In this document: positions 10,903 to 20,651 of the stretch, piece by piece
Position numbering within the stretch: the first letter of the stretch is position 1
Layout: each line of letters begins with the position of its first letter
DNA from: Porphyra umbilicalis
Taxonomy: Eukaryota; Rhodophyta; Bangiophyceae; Bangiales; Bangiaceae
Direction: 5' to 3'
Assembly (NCBI GenBank): GCA_002049455.2
Contig: KV918829.1
Coordinates: 186,001-250,000, forward strand
Length of the DNA: 64,000 nucleotides
The notes under the pieces: model-generated
What the model was told of the DNA's origin: nothing
Database searches by the model: none
What the model saw: only the letters and a program-made list of their open reading frames with translations
Position numbers and translations under genes: made by a program

Positions 10903-12114
10903 ATGGACAGCACCGAGCCCGTTCAAGCGGCAAAAACTCACCAGCGCCAGGACGATGCCGCTTTCGGCGGCCGGCGCCGCGGCCGCTACGCCGGCGCGCC
11001 GTGGCTCACCGCCAGGATGGTTCCGATCGCGTCCAGTCGGGCGGCCACGTCACACAAGTCGATCGTCGCCATCAGCCACTGCGCCAGCACTGGCAGCGGC
11101 AGCGCCGAAGCGGTGATCGCTACCGCTGCCACCACCTCGGTGGCCGCTGCCCGCCGCGCGGCCGCCACCACGTACGCCTGCTGCGGCCTGTCGACGACGG
11201 CCGCCGCCGCTGTCCTCGCCAAGGCGACTGCAGGGGCAAGGTCCAGTTGTGCCGACGCTGGCATCTCGACGACAGTCCCTCCGAGGAGATCAGGGGCGGT
11301 GGCGGCGGCGGCCGCTGCCGCCGTAGTGCCGGGCGCCACGCCATCGTCCCCGTCCTCGCCACGGCCGACACGTCGTCGGGCGAGCACCGCTGCCGCACCG
11401 ACACCCTGAGTTAGGCGTTCCTTTCCCGCCTACGGTGGCCGCATCTCATCTATCAGGGGATGAGCGGGAAAGGGAGTGGGGCAGAGGGGGGAAAAAGCGG
11501 CGGCAACAGCAAGGAAAACGGCATGTACGACGATAACGGCGGCTCGTGGGATGGGATAAGGAGGGCAACGAAATAGAAGAGGGTGGGACGGTGAGCACGT
11601 GAAGGGCGGCCAGTGGTCGGATGAGGCCGTCGTGGGGCGAGCGCCGGGCGCCTGCGGGGAGGAGGGGGCCCGTAGCGCCGGCGCCGTGAGGCCAATCGTC
11701 CGCATGATACGTCGAAACTCGCACCTCAGTGTCCGAGAGGTGAGGATCCGGCTGTCGCTGTGGGCAACAGCTGGGGTGGCAAGCAGCGCGCTACCACCTG
11801 TTGACACAGTCACGCACGACAACCGGCCGCCGGCAGCCGTCGCAGGAGGGCAGGTAGTGCCAACACAAGTCCACAGCCGGGCAGGGCTTCGGCTCCTTGT
11901 AGCTGCTCATGAAGTCCGTAATTGCGAATCGGCGGCCACGGCGGCGCGTATACTGGAAAAAGTCGCTCCGCGCGTGCGCTCATGCGTAAACTGGACACTG
12001 TCAAACCTGACGTAAAGTAGAATGTGCGCTTCTTCCAATGAGGAGCGACAGCGTATATACGCAAAAAAAAAAACGCGCAACTACGCTCCGAGAAAAGTCG
12101 CTTGACAATCCCTA
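10903..12114. other. Right part of the hAT element
   Basis: Up to 11409 the same frame as the second gene stays open after its stop, with an ATG at 10903, but the content is Ala/Thr/Arg-rich and the minus strand is equally open (10986-11387), so no gene is called. From 11410 to 12114 there is only subterminal, moderately AT-containing DNA with AGCGAC-type motifs and an A-run at 12063-12073. Confidence 0.5.
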
Positions 12115-12122
12115 TACACAGT

Positions 12123-12437
12123 CTCCTCATGCAGCTCTGCGCACTGGAAACGCAGATCAGGATCTCAAGAAATCTGAAGAAATTTGTTGATCACATGAGA
12201 AATCACAGGTGTGGCCCAGAACCCTCTCCATGACCTCTCCAGGCCCAAGCAAGCGGCCCAAAAATCTCAGGAAATCCCATTGTGGGTTGCAATGGCTCTG
12301 CGTGACTCCTGCAAGACACGTTGATTGGCTCGCAAGATCACTGGCGGTAACTCCCACCTAATAGTTTGATCGTGGCTTGTCGAACAGCCAATCCGACTTC
12401 ATTTCTATGCTGTGTCGTCGGCTCTGCCTCCCTTCTT
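12123..12437. other. Interior of the outer element right of the hAT insertion
   Basis: About 315 bp between the hAT target duplication and the split right TIR. No coding frame, hairpin or regulatory site is evident. Confidence 0.5.
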
Positions 12438-12470
12438 TCTGCAACCGCCATTTTTCGGAGGTTGGCAATA

Positions 12471-13552
12471 ATTCGCATTTCCGGGTAGTAATTTGCAATT
12501 GCTCGACACATAAGAGATCAGAAATACGAGCAAGAAGAACAGAAAAGGAGTTATTTACAAGGATGCAAGCGGTATCATCCGCGCTGCAAGCACCCCATTA
12601 CGTGAGCAGCTACGAGGGTATTCCCCACACTCTGCTTCATGCACATTGGACAAACACGGAATTCACCACAACCACACACGGTCCATAGCTTGCCGCCACA
12701 ATGGACACGTGACGTGCACACACGGCACGTAGCTAACACGCGTTGCCTCTCCTGCTCGACCTTGTCGCGCGCCACCTGTAGCTTCGTGGTCTCCTTCTGC
12801 GCGTCTTTGGCTGCCTTGGCTTTCTCGGCAGGCACTTTAGCGGCCACCCGAGCGCGGTCGGCCGCCACCAGGTCCGCCGCGCTGTATATGCGCCTCTTCT
12901 CTACCGCTGCACGACCTGCAACGACCTTTTTCTTGCCGGCCATGTGTCGGTCGTGGGAGAGACGAATCACCGCCGTTGCCGCCGCTCGCGCCGCATCCGC
13001 CACGCCGTACGAGGGTAGGTCCATACCGAGGTTGATACCGGCGAGATGGAGCACGCGCGTCGGGTCCCACGGGACAAGACCAACCGACCGAAATGATGCC
13101 CGGATGGTGGTGTGTGTGAATATCAATCTCTCGGCCTTGTAGACCGGCTGCAACACGCAGTCACGCGCCGACTTGTTGGTGAGGAGGGCGTCAATGATGT
13201 TCTGGTCGGACAGCATGGGCAGAAGCGAAGTTGGCATAGCTAAACGCTGCGCCGCGTATAGCAGCGCCTGGTCCTCAGTTGCAGAGAGGAGAGAGTTGGC
13301 GTTGTGCTTGTTGTGCTCGCCGCGTCCGTTGTTGTAAATGGACCGCACCTTTGAAGTCGAAAAGCCCGTCGACGCGGGAGCGAGAAAACACATGAAGGAC
13401 GGGCTCCCCATCGGCCACGGCTGCCACAATGTCCCGCAGCAGCTCGGACGACGTTGGCGCGGGCTCCATGTTGGCGATGAGGCAAGAACACAGAGACAGA
13501 CCGGCGATTTCGCAGCCGACACGTTTACGAATGACGACCCGGATATGCGAAT
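12471..13552 (-). mobile_element. pogo-like (Tc1/mariner order) element, internally deleted
   Basis: The element is 1,082 bp and flanked by TA on both sides (12469-12470 and 13553-13554). Its ends are imperfect inverted repeats: ATTCGCATTTCCGGGTAGTA inward from the left and, from the right, ATTCGCATATCCGGGTCGTC; similarity continues for about 35 bp. The insertion point is confirmed by the unoccupied copy of the host repeat at 7329-7375, where the two flanks are joined through a single TA. Only the C-terminal part of a transposase fits inside, so the copy cannot be autonomous. Confidence 0.85.
12575..13552 (-). CDS. pogo-like transposase remnant with Cys-rich tail
   Basis: The frame runs from the right end of the element to a stop at 12575. 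The segment FTHTTIRASFRSVGLVPWDP followed by TRVL is the post-DDE signature seen in pogo/Tigger-type (DDE_1) transposases. It is followed by a long Ala/Lys-rich, probably coiled-coil stretch (VPAEKAKAAKDAQKETTKLQ) and a C-terminal zinc-ribbon-like module with many cysteines (CRVCTSRVHCGG, then CGCGEFRVCPMC). The catalytic DDE core and the N-terminal DNA-binding domain are missing; the start of the long open frame lies outside the element and is not genuine. The Cys module probably binds zinc, which is unusual for pogo relatives known to me. Confidence 0.7.
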   Translation of the reverse strand: MRISGSSFVNVSAAKSPVCLCVLASSPTWSPRQRRPSCCGTLWQPWPMGSPSFMCFLAPASTGFSTSKVRSIYNNGRGEHNKHNANSLLSATEDQALLYAAQRLAMPTSLLPMLSDQNIIDALLTNKSARDCVLQPVYKAERLIFTHTTIRASFRSVGLVPWDPTRVLHLAGINLGMDLPSYGVADAARAAATAVIRLSHDRHMAGKKKVVAGRAAVEKRRIYSAADLVAADRARVAAKVPAEKAKAAKDAQKETTKLQVARDKVEQERQRVLATCRVCTSRVHCGGKLWTVCGCGEFRVCPMCMKQSVGNTLVAAHVMGCLQRG

Positions 13553-13595
13553 TACTACCCGTGACTCACTTACTAATGTGCTAGGCACCTTTGAT

Positions 13596-14943
13596 TTCCC
13601 TGGACTTTAGTCTAGGGTGCTTTCTCACACCCACACGTCGAAAAAAAAGTCCTTTTTTCTAGTGCACGTTGCGGGAGTACTTAAAAAAACGTTTTTGGCG
13701 GTCCGTTTGGCTCCCTACGCCGTTGGAGGACATCCCCCGGCGCTTTCTTGACTATGGGAACATGCGTCGGGGCTGCCCGCATCTTCCTGTGAAGTTGCTA
13801 GAAGTGGCGACGTCTTCATCGCCCGTACGGTCCGCGGAAGCAAAATCGTGGTTAAAGATGTGCGTGAGGGCAGGTGCGGCGTTTACGGGGTCGTGGGGGC
13901 AGGTGGACGCGGCCACGAACGGCCATGATGTCGCAATTCCGCGGTAGTTGGCCAGAATCGGGCTCTGCGGGCCCTGTGGGAGACGTCGGTTTTGATTTTT
14001 CAAACAGGGGGTCGGGTCGGCGCTGAATGCGCTGCGGCCTGCGTGGTCGCGTCCCTTCCTGCAACACTTGCGCGCGGCGGGTGGGGGCGGCGGCCACCGC
14101 CGCTGGCGGTGTTACCGCCGCGCCTGCCGCCGACGCGGCAGTGAGCAGTGGACGACCGTGCGCACGACGCGCGCCCGCACATGGCAGCGAGTGGCGGCCG
14201 CGGCCGCGGCGGCCGCGGCCGTGGCGGTGCCGCCGGCGGCGGCGGCGGCGGCGTGGCGCCCCTGCTATTTTCTCGCTCCACCCCGCCGCCCGCCCCCCCG
14301 TGCCATCGACGGCTTCTTCCCCCCCCTCCCCCTCTGTGGCCCCACATACCCCCCCTTCCCATCCACCGCGTCGCCGCCGCGCACGTGCGCATCGCGCAGC
14401 TCGGCCTCGAGTCTGCGCTGCGGCAAGCGACGACTGCCCAGCCAGCGTCGGCCGGTGGTTGTTCGGATGGTGGCGGCCGTGCCTCGGTGGCAGCCGCCGC
14501 CCGCCACGGCGGTGGCGGCCGCTGCTGACCCTCCGGTGGGTGCGGCAGGAGCCCCTCGCGGCGATCACCTACCCCCCCCTCGGACAAAGACAAAGCGCTG
14601 GTCGTCGAGGAGCGTGCGGGCGGCCGCTACCCACCAGTGGGCGAATACCCCCCCGACGGCAGCAGCTGCCGCTCGTGCGGGCCGCGGTGGACGCCGCGGC
14701 GGCGGTGGGCGGAGCGCCCCCTACGCCAGCAAGCGGTGGTCACGTCGGCGACCGCCACCACCGCCGCCATGGCCGCCTTTCTCGTCTCCTTTTTTCTGGT
14801 CTCCCGCTCGTACGTGCGCTCCCAAGCGGCGCCGGTCGTGCTCACCCGGGAGGCGGTGCTCGACTTGCCTATGTATCATTCGTCGTGTGAAAACAGTTCT
14901 ATCGTTTTGCAAGTCCAGGGTGTTTTCGCAAACGCGCTTTCAG
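13596..14943 (+). repeat. CCCTGG-family repeat, copy A (full length)
   Basis: The unit begins TTCCCTGGACTTTAGTCTAG and ends with GTCCAGGGTGTTTTCGCAAA followed by CGCGCTTTCAG. The left end folds on itself (CCCTGGACT pairs with AGTCTAGGG). The interior has an AT-richer first third containing a 92-codon plus-strand frame (13669-13947), open also on the minus strand, then a GC-rich middle with a protein-like patch that includes a CxxC pair (SSCRSCG), split among frames. Copy C (51084-52440, inverted) is nearly identical over the whole length, which fixes the boundaries. No transposase is recognised, so the family is unclassified. Confidence 0.85.
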
Positions 14944-15541
14944 TTCCCTGGACTTTAGTGTAGGGTGCTTTCTCACACCCACACGTCGAAAAAAAAGTCA
15001 TTTTTTCTAGTGCACGTTGCGGGAGTACTTAAAAAAACGTTTTTGGCGGTCCGTTTGGCTCCCTACGCCGTTGGAGGACGTCCCCCGGCGCTTTCTTGAC
15101 TATGGGAACATGCGTCGGGGCTGCCCGCATCTTCCTGTGAAGTTGCTAGAAGTGGCGACGTCTTCATCGCCCGTACGGTCCGCGGAAGCAAAATCGTGGT
15201 TAAAGAGGTGCGTGAGGGCAGGTGCGGCGTTTACGGGGTCGTGGGAGCAGGTGGACGCGGCCACGAACGGCCATGATGTCGCAATTCCGCGGTAGTTGGC
15301 CAGAATCGGGCTCTGCGGGCCCTGTGGGAGACGTCGGTTTTGATTTTTCAAACAGGGGGTCGTGTCGGCGCTGAAGGCGCTGCGGTCTGCGTGGTCGCGT
15401 CCCTTCCCGCAACACCCGCGCGCGGCGGGTGTGGGCGGTGGCCACCGCCGCTGGCGGTGTTGCCGCCGCGCCTGCCGCCGACGCGGCGGTGAGCAGTGGA
15501 CGACCGTGCGCACGACGCGCGCCCGCACACGGCAGCGAGTG
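14944..15541 (+). repeat. CCCTGG-family repeat, copy B (truncated)
   Basis: It starts directly where copy A ends, in the same orientation, with TTCCCTGGACTTTAGTGTAG, and follows copy A closely for about 600 bp, including the 92-codon frame (15017-15295). Similarity stops abruptly after the GGCAGCGAGTG motif at about 15541, so the right half is missing. The head-to-tail arrangement suggests either insertion of one copy next to another or partial tandem duplication. Confidence 0.85.
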
Positions 15542-17615
15542 TTCCGCGTGATACTTAGTGTGCCACGTTTAATGTAATTGAGATTGTGCTTGACGAAGTC
15601 GGGTTGTCTGACTCGAGCTCCATCGAGCTTGAGTCGCCAAGCCGATGTAGCGTGTGCATAGCAGGCCTGCTGCAGTCCCGGCGACAGAGCCCTGCTTGCC
15701 CCACCACCGCGACACAATCCAAACGACTGATAAGAGCCGACGCCGGGGCGGCGACGTTGACAACCGCCTGGGCCTCCGCGCAGTAACGGAGTCGGGGGGA
15801 CCAAACAGAAGGGACCAAACACCGATACGTGTAGACGGGGCATTGAGGGCGAGTGGATGCTCCGTTGTCCGAGAAGCAGCTTGCTGCACTCTACGCAATC
15901 CTGGGTGCAACCACGACTCATCCATCCTCCAGCCAAAAAGGCTATGATTCACGCACACGTTGACAGCAGATGAATCGATCTACGTACTCAGCGCCTAGGG
16001 TGCTACACAGCCGATTGGCAACAGTTGACATGAAGGAGGGTCTGGGAGCAGAACTCTCAGCGCGACTGACCTGCAGGGGGTATGGCAACGAGGCAGTCAG
16101 AGCGGCAGCACAGCGCCGAACCCCCTGGCTGATCAATTTGAAGGGGTCAACGAAAGCTCCTGTCTGCCCGGGCAATTAATCGTAAATACAACCAAGTCGT
16201 TTGTCGTTTGGTTTGGTTCGTTTCTTGAAATCAACCTGATTTATCGAACCATCTGTAGATTCAACATGAACTTACAACCCTGGTCGGTACATACCATGGA
16301 CCAGATCTATCTGGTTCATGGTATTTACCATGATCGATCAAGTTGGAGACTACGTGGCCATGGGATCAACTTCTTTCGCGCGCGTGCCACCCCCCGCCGA
16401 GTCAGCCATCGTCGACGTCACCGACCGCCACGCGTATGAGCGAGGGCCACCGGGCCCGACACGGGGCGGCCGCCGCGCTCGCGCTGTGCAGTGCCTGCGC
16501 TGAACCCTGCGCCGTGTCTCCGCCGCCCCAACAACCTTCCCCCATTTTTTTTCCACTTCGCACCGGTGCCCTTTTTCTGTTGGAGCGGTCCTTCGTCGGA
16601 CGCGCCGCCCCGCTCTCGCCCCCGCCACGTCCCCGCCCGGTCTCGGGCGTCCCCCCCCGCTGTCGCCAGCGCGGCTTGTGGGTGGTGGACGCGGCGGCCG
16701 CGCTGTCAACGTGAGCCGCTCGTGCGGCCGTGTGCCCTGTGGGACGCGGATGTGAGGGCATCGCGCAGGTGGCCACCTCGGCTGCGCCGCCTGCTGTGTG
16801 TGATATGGCGGCTCCATGCAAGCCCTGCGCATGCGGTGGCACGCTGGGTGGACGTCACCGTTGCGGAGGCGGCGGCTGCGGTGGACAAGGCGGTACTTGT
16901 TCATTGCGCAAGGCGGCGGCGTCGCACGCCCCCCCCTCGCTTCATGCGCGGGGCCGGTGCGCGTGGGCACCCCAGCGTGGCGTCCCGCCTCAGGGCGCGA
17001 CCGCGGCTCGCGCGAAGCATGGGGGCACCGTGGCCGCCGACTGGGCGCGACGGACGCGTAGCGGCGGTCGTGAGATGCGAGATGCGGCCGTGCGGCTGCG
17101 GCTTTTATGCGTGGCACGCTTGAAGCATGCTGCGGCGGAGGGGGGGGGCGTGACGCAGGCGCCCCCTTGACGCTGTGGCCGGTGCGGGGAGGCGGCATGG
17201 GCTGTCCCGCTGGCACGCTAGACGGCGCGGTCGGTCGGCCCCAGCGCAGTCTCTGTGTCCCGCCGACATGCGCTGGCGGGGCGCGCCTCGGGCGCCAGCA
17301 CGTGGTGGTGGCATGGGGCACAGGATGGCGCGGCGACGTGGCCGTTGGGTCTGAGCGCGCTATTTAGGCGTGGGGGGTGGCCAGAGTCGGGTGGTTCAGT
17401 TGCACGCCCGGTGCTGTGGTCGTCGTTGAGGTGACCAAGATCAAGGCGCGTCGACTTGCCGCTCTCGAACGGCTCACGCGCGCATACCGGCTTCACGCTC
17501 TCGCGTGTTTGGACTGTGGCGGCTGTGCCACGCTCGGCTTTCCCCGCCGACGTGCCCAAGTCCACCGCGCGCCGGCGCGCCCACCCTCCCGCCCGCCCGC
17601 CCGCCCGCCGCCGTC
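15542..17615. other. Spacer: mixed DNA then a GC-rich module
   Basis: From 15542 to 16370 the composition is ordinary and frames are short; I considered whether the minus strand holds a retroelement RNase H but found no motif. From about 16370 to 17370 the DNA is a GC-rich module open in several frames (longest minus 16350-17321), without a domain. The stretch 17371-17615 is the probable promoter and leader of the fumarate reductase gene; no TATA box is evident. Confidence 0.45.
16291..16324. repeat. 34-bp hairpin
   Basis: ATACCATGGACCAGAT is followed after two bases by its near-exact reverse complement ATCTGGTTCATGGTAT (one mismatch), and a further CATGGTATTTACCATG inverted pair overlaps the right arm. 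It lies in noncoding DNA at the left border of a GC-rich module and may be an element end. Confidence 0.7.
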
Positions 17616-20600
17616 ATGGCGCCCGACGCGGCCGCTGCTCCGGCGGCGGCGCCGACCGTCGTCACGACCCCCGTCGTCGTGGTTGGTGGCGGCTTGGCCG
17701 GCCTCGCGGCCGCGCTGTCGGCCGCCGCGTCGGGCGCGGCGCGGGTGCTGCTGATCGACAAGGCCGGGGGTGTGGGGGGGAATTCGGCCAAGGCGAGCTC
17801 GGGCGTCAGCGCCGTGGCGTCGGCGGTGGGGGACCAGGCGACGGGGGCGGTGGTGGAGGATGCGGTGGCGACATTCCGGGCGGACCTGCTCAAGAGCGGC
17901 CGCGGGCGGTCGGCGGCGCACCTGGCCGACGCGCTGGCGGCGCAGGGGGGGGACGCGCTCAAGTGGCTTGAGACGTACGTTGGCTGGTGTCCGGCGCTTC
18001 TTGTTCGTCGCGCTTACTGCTGGCGGGAGTGCGTGCCTTTGGTATGGTGTTATGTGCTTGCTTCCTTCCTGGCTCCCAGCCACTGACAGGCTCCTGCCTC
18101 CTTTTCTGGTTTGCGCTCTTGTGCCACGGGCGCGCGCTCTATCCCGTTTCACTCCCACAGGCAAGGCGTCGACCTCTCGGACGTTGTCCAGCTGGGTGGC
18201 CACTCCCACGCACGCACGCACCGCCCCCCCCAAAAGGGTGGCAAACCCGCCCCCGTCGGGTGGACCATCATCTCGACGCTCAAGGCGCGGGTGGCGGCCA
18301 CGCCCGCCATCCAAATCATCCCGCACGCCCGCGTCGTGCAGCTGCTGACGCGCGCCGAGGCGGCGGGCCTCACCGCCGCCGACGGCGCCACGTGGCCGCC
18401 CACGAGCGCCCCCCCCGCTGACATTGACGACGCGCGTGTCGGCGGCGGCCTCTCGGCCCGCCCCGAAGCCGGCGGCGTCGTCTATGTGGACGCCACTGCC
18501 GCGCCCGACGGGGGCGGCGGCGCGCCGACGCGCCACGCGGTCGTTGCCGACGCGGTCGTCTTGACGACGGGCGGCTACTGCGCGCCGGGCAACCCGGTGC
18601 TCGCCGCCACCGCGTCGGCCGCCGCGGCGGGGCTGCCGTCGACCAACGCGCCGCTGGCGACGGGCGACGGGGTGCGCCTCGCCGCGCGCCTCGGCGCGGG
18701 CACCGTCGACTTGGACGCGGTGCAGGTGCACCCGACGGGCTTTGTGCCGCTCGCCGCCGACGCGGTGCCGCCGACGGTGTTTTTGGCGCCCGAGGCGCTG
18801 CGCGGGTGCGGGGGCTCCTCCTCGACGGGGGGGGGGGCGCTTCGTGTCGGAACTCGAGGCGCGGGATGTGGTCACGGCGGCGATGCGCGTCGCCGCGGGG
18901 GTGGGGGGAGCCGGTGCCGGCGCCGGCGCCGGCGCTGGCGGCGCCGACAGCCGCCGTCGGGTGTTTATGCTCCTCTCGGCGGCGGCGGTGGAGGCGTTTG
19001 GGGGGGCAACGGCCAAATTTTACGCCGCCAAGGGGCTCCTCGTGCACGTGGCGCCGGGCGCGGACACGGGAGCGAGCGACGTGCTCGCGGACCTCCAGCG
19101 CGTGAGCGGACTCCCGCGCGCGGCGGTGGAGGCAACGTTGGCGGCCTACGCGCGCAACGTCGACGGGGTGGCCGATGCGTTTGGGAAGCGCGTCTTTCCT
19201 GTGGCACCCTCGTACGACGTGGCGGCGGTGCAGCGGGAGGGGATTTGGGTCGGCGTCGTCACCCCAGCTCTTCACTACAGGTATGTTGCGATGTGCGCGT
19301 GGTCGGCAAGTCCCTTTTTTTCTTCTTGCTCGGGCTGTCTATGGATGCGTGGCGGATGTTGGCGATGGTGGATGTCGCATGCGGTGTGCCAGAACACCCA
19401 CTGACGGTTCTTTGCTTTGCGCCGCCGCTTGTTTTCTTGCTGGCCATTGGCTTGCTCCCCCACAGTATGGGCGGTTTGACCTTCTCCGGCTCGGCCGAGG
19501 TCCTCGCCGCCTCGACGGCCAAGCCCATCCGCCGCCTCTACGCCGCTGGCGAGGTGACGGGTGGCCTCTTTGGGGGCAACCGACTCGGCGGGTGCTCCCT
19601 CCTCGATTGTACGGTCTTTGGGCGCATTGCCGGCGCACGGGCAGCGGCGGCGGCGGCGGCGTCGGTGGGCACGGCGGACCCCCTGCCGGCGGCCTTGACG
19701 CCCGGCTCCCCCGTGCGCCTCCGCCTGGCCGAGCGCCGCTTCCTCACCGCTTCCGCGGAAGGCGACGCCGCCGCCGAGTCCCACATGTTTGTCCTCCGCT
19801 TTGAGCTGCCGTCCCCCCTGGCGGCGACCGGCGCGTCCGTCGGCCAGTACATTTCCGCGGCGGTGCCGCTCGCCGACGGGTCGACGACCAAGCGCTTCTA
19901 CTCGCCCATCTCCCGCCCGGCCGACGCGGGGTGTCTCGAGTTGCTCATCAAGTCGCCGCCGCCGCCGGTACCGGCCTCTGCCGCCGCCGCGCACGTGGGG
20001 GTGGCGACGGTCGGGCTGGCGGCGCTGCGCCCCGGCGACGCGATTGAGTTTGACGGCCCCTTTGGGGGGCTCCCCTTTGCCCTCGACGGGCCCGGCCATC
20101 TGGCGGTCGTCGTTGGTGGCACCGGCGTGTCGGTCGGCGTGCAGCTGGTGCGCTACGTGCTGCACGCGGCGCGGGTGCGTCTCGACGCGGCGGCGAGCAG
20201 CAGCGGCAGTGAGGAGGTGGCCAACGGCGATGGGGACCCCGCGCCGACGGTGACGCCGGGCTTGACCCTCATCTGGGCCGTCGCCACGCCCGAGCAGCTG
20301 GTGTTTCGGTCGCGCATGGAGGCGCAGGTGGCGTCCGAGGCGGGCCGTTTGGTGCCGCTGCGCGTCGTCTTTGTCGTGGAGGAGGGGGGGGTGGGCATGG
20401 TCGACCCGGCGCAGCCGACCGAGCTCCACGCGCGGCAAGTCGGACGCCTCGGCGTGACGCCGGGTGGCAGCCCCGTGTATGGGGGCCGCGTGAGCCCGGG
20501 GCTGCTCGCCGCGGAGCTGCCCGCCATGCCCCGCCCGGTCGGTGACGGCGCGTACATGGTGCTGTGCGGGCCGCCGCCGATGTGCAAGGGCGTCCGCTCC

Positions 20601-20651
20601 GCCGCGGAGGGGATGGGCTACGCGCCGCCCGACATCTTCTCTTGGGTTTGA
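17616..20651 (+). CDS. NADH-dependent fumarate reductase (flavoprotein fused to cytochrome-b5-reductase-like domain)
   Basis: Soluble single-chain fumarate reductase: it would reduce fumarate to succinate with NADH, re-oxidising NADH under low oxygen. Exons are 17616-17974, 18161-19280 and 19466-20651; introns start GTACGT and GTATGT and end CACAG. The N-terminus has the FAD dinucleotide motif VVVVGGGLAGLAAAL; then come QLGGHSHARTHR, VQVHPTGF, HYSMGGL (across intron 2) and NRLGGCSLLDCTVFG, all fumarate-reductase landmarks. From about residue 580 the protein is a ferredoxin-reductase-type module with KRFYSPIS (flavin), GGTGVSVG (NAD) and CGPPPMC. The spliced length is two bases short of a complete frame (888 codons): the frame moves at a 5-G run (18810-18814) and at an 11-G run (18827-18837), exactly around ALRGCGG/LLLDGGGG/RFVSELEARD. 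One missing G in each run explains it, so assembly error is likelier than decay. No N-terminal ApbE flavin-transferase domain, unlike kinetoplastid enzymes. An alternative in-frame start is 17505. Confidence 0.9.

Larger units (their letters stand above)
7448..12114 (-). mobile_element. hAT transposon with second, opposite-strand gene
   Basis: The ends are short TIRs: CAGGGGCTATCAAGCGAC at 7448-7465, and at 12097-12114 the reverse complement of TAGGGATTGTCAAGCGAC. The flanking octamers TACGCAGT (7440-7447) and TACACAGT (12115-12122) match at 7 of 8 positions, as expected for the 8-bp target duplication of hAT elements. Copies of AGCGAC/GTCGCT recur in both subterminal regions (near 7508, 7573, 11966, 12046, 12093), the usual layout of hAT transposase binding sites. 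The minus strand carries a decayed hAT transposase at the left; the plus strand carries a spliced-looking second gene in the middle. The single mismatch in the duplication and the broken transposase suggest an old insertion. Confidence 0.85.
7329..13568. mobile_element. Outer TIR element holding nested hAT and pogo-like insertions
   Basis: The left TIR is 7329-7375, beginning TGAGTCACGGGTAGTA and ending AATGGCGGTTGCAGA. Its inverted partner is present in two pieces, 12438-12470 and 13553-13568, separated exactly at a TA dinucleotide by the pogo-like element. Removing the hAT element with one target duplication and the pogo-like element leaves about 480 bp, so the outer element was a small non-autonomous element. 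The order of events is therefore outer element first, hAT and pogo-like later. The outer element's own target duplication is unclear. Confidence 0.75.

Noticed and set aside
13596-14943. Helitron with TC start
   Set aside because: The left end starts TTCCCTGG, but the right end lacks CTRR and the usual terminal hairpin, and there is no Rep/helicase.
15569-15958. Possible copia RNase H remnant on the minus strand
   Set aside because: No Asp motif or conserved spacing could be found in any frame.
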